A stretch of 64,000 nucleotides of DNA from Apostichopus japonicus. Taxonomy: Eukaryota; Echinodermata; Holothuroidea; Aspidochirotida; Stichopodidae. The notes below the pieces were generated by a model. The model saw nothing but the letters and a program-made list of their open reading frames with translations, was not told the DNA's origin and searched no databases. The stretch covers positions 6,923,001 through 6,987,000 of the forward strand of contig NC_092570.1 in NCBI RefSeq assembly GCF_037975245.1, read 5' to 3'. The translations under genes were made by a program, and so were the position numbers. Shown piece by piece: positions 42,701-48,700 of this stretch. How positions within the stretch are numbered: position 1 is the first letter of the stretch; the number at the start of each line of letters is the position of its first letter.

Positions 42701-45700
42701 ATTGTTGTAAATATGTTATGGTTACATTGGTTTGTTTGGTTGTTTATTTATTTGATTTTCCACAGATGATAAATATATAAATGTGGAGAGAAGTCCTTTA
42801 AAAAGCAAATACAGGCTTAACAAAGTAATTAAGGACTCCCAATAAAGATCATATGTTCATTGTTGTCAATTTGTTATGGGTAAATTGGTAGTGTGATGTA
42901 TAAGATACCTCAAAGATACTGTGAAATTAGTCAGTGACTATTTTATTAGTGAAGTTTATTTGACTGTGATGATGGAAGTATATATGTATTTAGGTGTGTC
43001 ATACCTCACAGCTAATATATAATGGTTTGTAGGTTATATGAGGTATATACTACCTCAATAATGTTTAAGTAATCTATGATTAAATGAGGTATGTAATACT
43101 ACTGCAAGGATATGACATATGTATGTGGGTGTTTATGAGGTAAAGTATGTCATACCTCATAACTAATATATAATGCTTTGTTGGTTACATGAGGTATTTA
43201 ATACCTCATATAATGTAGAGTTAACCATTGATTAAATGAGGCATACACTACTCTTAGGATGTAATAGAGGTATGTATTGATTATATGAGGTATTCCCTAC
43301 CTCATCATATGTGATACGTGTATTCAACTCATTATTTTTGGGTAACATCCTCAAAAATGGAATGTACCAGTTTTCATGTGTCTCTTCTTTCAGCCTGGCT
43401 CTGTCTATATCAATGAAGGATGTTCACAAAAGTGTACATGTATCCTGGGAGAGCTGGACTGTGAGACCTACCAGTGTTCTGCTCAGGCCTCCTGCGAGGT
43501 CAAATCTGGAAACAGAGGCTGCTATTGTTCTCCTGGATACGTTGGAAATGGCCAAGAGTGTGAGCTGGGTAGGTACCACATCAGATTATTTTATTTCCAA
43601 GCCTGGCAAAAGTTGGTCAGGGGTCTGCAGCCTCAGTGGTCTGAGTCATTTAGGAGGCTTGGAGGAATATGGGATCAAAAATAATGTTTGATCATATTCA
43701 TAATATAATATACGAATTATAAATAAATGCATTTTATAGTTAGGTATGAGTAAAGGATGCATCAGGTCAGATCTTTTGCCCACCAGAAAAATTCTTAAAG
43801 CCATGAATTTCTAAAGACTTCAAGAAAGGAGCCCATGATGATTAACATTTATTGTTCCCAAGCTGTAACCTATCTCTCAATTCCCTTGTGTATGTCCTAA
43901 TGTTTACTAGCTATTTAAAGCTCAGTTAAAACTCCTGTTCATTTGAACCCATGCAATTCTGGTCAGTTAGATAGATGATATAATAAAAACTCATCTCAGA
44001 TGTTGTATGTTATATAAAATAAAGCTATCAATGTACACCATTATTAAGGCAGTCTCTGCCCCATATATCTCACTGCATTGCATCTGCTTCAAGGGGGATG
44101 CCTGTGGACAGACCAGAATAGGTAGCCTACTGAAAGATCACAAGCACTCGATACTCAATATTTATTTTTCTTTCTTACTGGACTTCAAGACAAATATTCT
44201 CTCTAAATTCATCCTTCTTTATAGCTGATTGTGAGTGCTTGATCTGGAACAACCTTCACATCCGGACGTTTGACCTGGTCAGCTACTCACACAACATCGG
44301 ATGCGAGTATATAATGGTCGCCGACAGAACTGGAACAGCGCAATTCGAATTGTCCGGTATCTTTGCACAAACTCTGCCGACCGTGCTGACTGCGCTCAGA
44401 TTAACATTCGAAGACAGGTCGTACGTCCTGGGAAGCGACGGCCAACTAACATTAGGTGGTGTCACCGTGGGAACCACTTTCTCAGATGATGTTGTCACTT
44501 TAGTCCGCCTGCCGGAAGCAAGCTCAGTAAGTAGATCTGCTTTTATATATATCAGAGCGAATATTTATGTGTAAAATAATGTCTATTTGATGCAGTACTT
44601 TGAAATTTGTTTAGCCAGAGGGAGAGTAAGATGCTAGTCTTTAGAGTCACAGAAATAATAATAGACACCTGTCAAGCGGGTGTTCAAATGATTGTGTAAA
44701 TGTCAGAATATGTCTGAATGAACAGTTGGACTCGTGCATGGAATGGTTTATTATAATCGTATCTTTCTCAAAACTGTTGATACGTTCACTGATGGAAGTC
44801 AATCTTTTCCACCTTTTCCACAGATCCTTACAACTTCCTTTGGGCTTTCTATTCACTTCAGCATGTCAGGTGTGGCTTCTATTAAAGTGACCCCTGACAT
44901 GAGGGGAGAAGTGTCTGGTTTGTGTGGAACCTGTAATGCCGATGCAGGCGATGAGTTGACCTTGCAGAGCGGAGCTGTGGTAAGCCTAGTTTTGTTGCGC
45001 AAAAATTCAAAACTCGATAAGATAAAAAACAAAATTTTAAAAATTGGGTTCCATGGGAGAAGGTTGGCCATAAGTTATCACATCAAGTGACACCTTTTGC
45101 TGTAATTCATCTTATAGGATTTTAATATTGGTTTTGTAGTCAGCCACAAAGACATAGTTAAAAGTGCACACTTAGCTTAGCTTAGAATCATACTTTTATT
45201 TAGTAGGGAAGTACATAGGGTTCTAGTAAGGTCAGGCACATTTGAAGTGTTTGATATCATCTATGGTGGGAAAGAGTAGTTCACAAACTTCGCTCCAATT
45301 CTAGTAACATTCTTGTAGTCCCTCGTTTTCGGACCATGTTTTGTTGCTGTTGCTGGTCCTTGCCTGTGGAATTCTCTTCCTGCTTATCTCAAAATGTGCC
45401 CCTCGGTTTGTCTTTTGAAATGTTTACTTAAATCTTATCTTTTTAAGAAAGGTTTTGATGTCTAATCTGTTCTGCTTTCTTTTTGTATCTTTTTATGTGT
45501 TTTATTCATTTACTTCTCTTTATTCTTCTTTTGTTGTACGGTACAACAGATTAATTTTTATAGTTGTGTCGCTTTATAAATTTTATTATTATTATTATTG
45601 TTATATGATAATTTCACAAGTTGTCTGTAAACTTTGCATACTGTGGTAATATGCATATGTAGCTGCACTAATCCATTAGACAGTGTAGGTTAAAGTCAAG

Positions 45701-48700
45701 TTGAAACCACTTTTTTTTTAAATCTGAAGAGCCACAATAAAAATGACTAAAATTGTTAACATGGCAAAAATAATTTGAAAACTTTTTTTTCGGTTATTTT
45801 CAGGCATTTCTGGAAAAATTAGACAAAATTTAAATGCATGTGCAAAGTTAAGGAAATTTTTCTCATTCTGGTGAACTCTGATCAAACCATTGATGATATT
45901 GCATAGCTGAAGGACAAAGTAAAATACAGAGCAAAATCAGAGAGATCATGATTACTGCTGTCAGCAAAATATGAATATGCATGAACAGATGATAAAAGCA
46001 AAGTGGTTTTCCCCTGGGCTAGGGTATCCCTTGTTTTCTGGACCATAGGTTAAAACTAAACCCTGCCTCCAGATAAAGAATGTCGGCTTTTTCTTCATCT
46101 CACTTAGAGCGTTTTAGTGCATTGAAATTTAATTTTGTTGTTATTTTCTCCTGTGTCTTAAGACTGGTGATATAGTTACCTTTGCTGCGAATTGGCTCAC
46201 AGAGGAATGTGTGGCAACTCCACAAACAACCGATTCTTGCGGCAGTGATGAGGTCCAAGCAAGAGACAGGTGTTACTACCTCATCAATCCTAATGGTGAG
46301 TAATAGACTACTTGGTAATGAGGTACAAGCCAGAGATATAGGTGTCACTACCTCAATAACACTAATAGTGAGTAGTATAGACTACTTGGGAATGAGATAG
46401 AAGCCAGAGATATAGGTGTCACTACCTAAATAACATGAATGATGAGTAGAAGATTACTTCTTGGTAATGAGGTACAAGCCAGAGATATAGGTGTCACTAC
46501 CTAAATAACATGAATGATGAGTAGAAGATTACTTCTTGGTAATGAGGTACAAGCTAGAGATATAGGTGTCATTACCTCATTAACACTAATGGTGAGTAGT
46601 AGACTACTTGGGAATGAGGCACAAGCCAAAGATATAGGTGTTACTACCTCATCATTCCTAATCCCCCTTCCATCTGAATATTTTGTGTCTCTTATACAAC
46701 TTTGGTGTGTTATGAAACTTTGAAATGCACATTTAAATCCAACAAACAATCTCTTCTTGTTGAATAAAAGAAATGATTTCATAATCAGTATTACTTTCTT
46801 CTTGATTTCGATAAATGTAGTGAAAACAGTGGAAATATTGTAATATAAGTAAGACACCAGAAAAAGTACCACATATTAAAAGATGTTACAATCTCAATTT
46901 GCATTCATTCAAGTTTTCAATATTAATATTTCTGCAGGTATCTTTGCCGATTGTCACGACTTTGTTATTCCCGATTCACACTACGAGACCTGCATCAATG
47001 ATTTCTGTGTAGACGAAGCCTCCATCATAGACTGCTTCGCTGTGTACGCCACAAAGTGTCGAGCTGCAGGGGGACCAGCAATTAACTGGAGAACTGAAAT
47101 ACCTGACTGTGGTGAGTAACGGTTTGAGGTTTGCTGTGCTTTATACCATATTCAGTCAAGGGAGGGAGGGGGGAAGGAAGAGGGGGTAGGTAGATGGTGT
47201 ATGTTTGAGAGAATATTTTTTCATCTTTAGTTTAGTTTAGAGACCCAAGGATCAGGAAGCCTTTAATACAGTAGCTTATTTGAGACCCTATCCGTGTTAG
47301 ATCGTGAAGATGTGTTGATGCTTGATCACTTATTAAATGGCAAACAGGATCAGATATTGTGATATGGTACGTACCAATTAATTAATTAATCAGAATTTTA
47401 GGGTCTCCAAAAGCCTGGTATAGAAAAAGTGAAAGGGAAGACACTGCACAGTATCTTATTGTACATCTATCCATTTGGGACCTAATATTCTGTTCAGTAG
47501 AGGGAAAAATTCATAGTTATTTCTTTGCTTTTAGAAATGACTTGCCCAGCCTCTACTACTTATTCAACATGTGCATCTGCCTGCACACCAAGCTGTGTGG
47601 ATCTAGACGGCAGTGAAGACTGTCTCCACGGGTGCATTGAGACCTGTTCTTGTAACTTTGGCTCCATCTTGAAGGACGGAGGGTGTGTCAAAGAGACGGA
47701 GTGCGACTGCTACACTGAGGAATACGGTATCATAGACGTAAGTTAATCATACTGCTACACTGAGGAATACGGTATCATAGAAGTAAGTTAATAATAATAT
47801 AGCTTCATTTGTTATGATGAATATCACATGTGCATGTTGTTATAAAGTTGATCTTGTCCATGAGTGTGGGACATTTTGGGAGTTGATATGGGGGGGGGGG
47901 GGGGAGGTGGGCTTGGGTAAGGCCGATGGTTTGGGTGAAATAGTCTTAATGGGTTTTAAGTCAGTGAGTCAGTGTATAGTACTTTGGCGGTATATTGATG
48001 GATGGAGAGTGCAGTCAAGAGCCACAAATGTGAATGTATCATTCTACAGTATCAGGTCTACAGTATCTGAGGACAACAGTATTACAGTATTAAAGTCTTT
48101 ACAATCTTAACCGGTAATCTTTCATTCTCTTCCTTGCCTCATCAGGAAGGTATAGTCCTGGTCAACGATGACTGCACAGCGACCTATGAATGTATTGATG
48201 GAACCGTTCAGACTAACGGGGAGTACGTCTGCTCACCAGATGCATTCTGTGGTGTGAAGGATGGAGTGCAAGGATGTCACTGCAACGAAGGTTTCGAGGG
48301 AGACGGTGAAACGTGCGAGCAGGTCGCTCAAACTCCAGCTGACTGTTATGAACTGTTGCTTAGCGGAGAGACGACGGACGGTGTTTACACCATCGCCCCT
48401 CCAGGCTATCCTGGTGGATCCTTGGAGGTCTACTGTGACATGACCACTGATGGAGGTGGTTGGACGGTATGTATTTTTCTTGCAATACTAATGTATCACA
48501 ATGACTTTTATGGTCATCTGTACCCCTCCATCTCCTCCCCCCCCACCCCCTCACCTAAAGGAGCTATAGAAAGTAGCACATTCTGTACAGATGGAAGGAT
48601 ATGCCACATATTCTCCCCATTGACTTATGCAGTAACATTGTCATAGTGTTATGGTTTCAACCAGCACAAACTACCTCCCACTTATATAGCTGACATAGCT

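Noticed and set aside
42890-43310. let-7-like microRNA (TGAGGTA seed)
   Set aside because: Similarity is limited to the seven-base seed motif; no let-7 body or stable precursor arm is visible.
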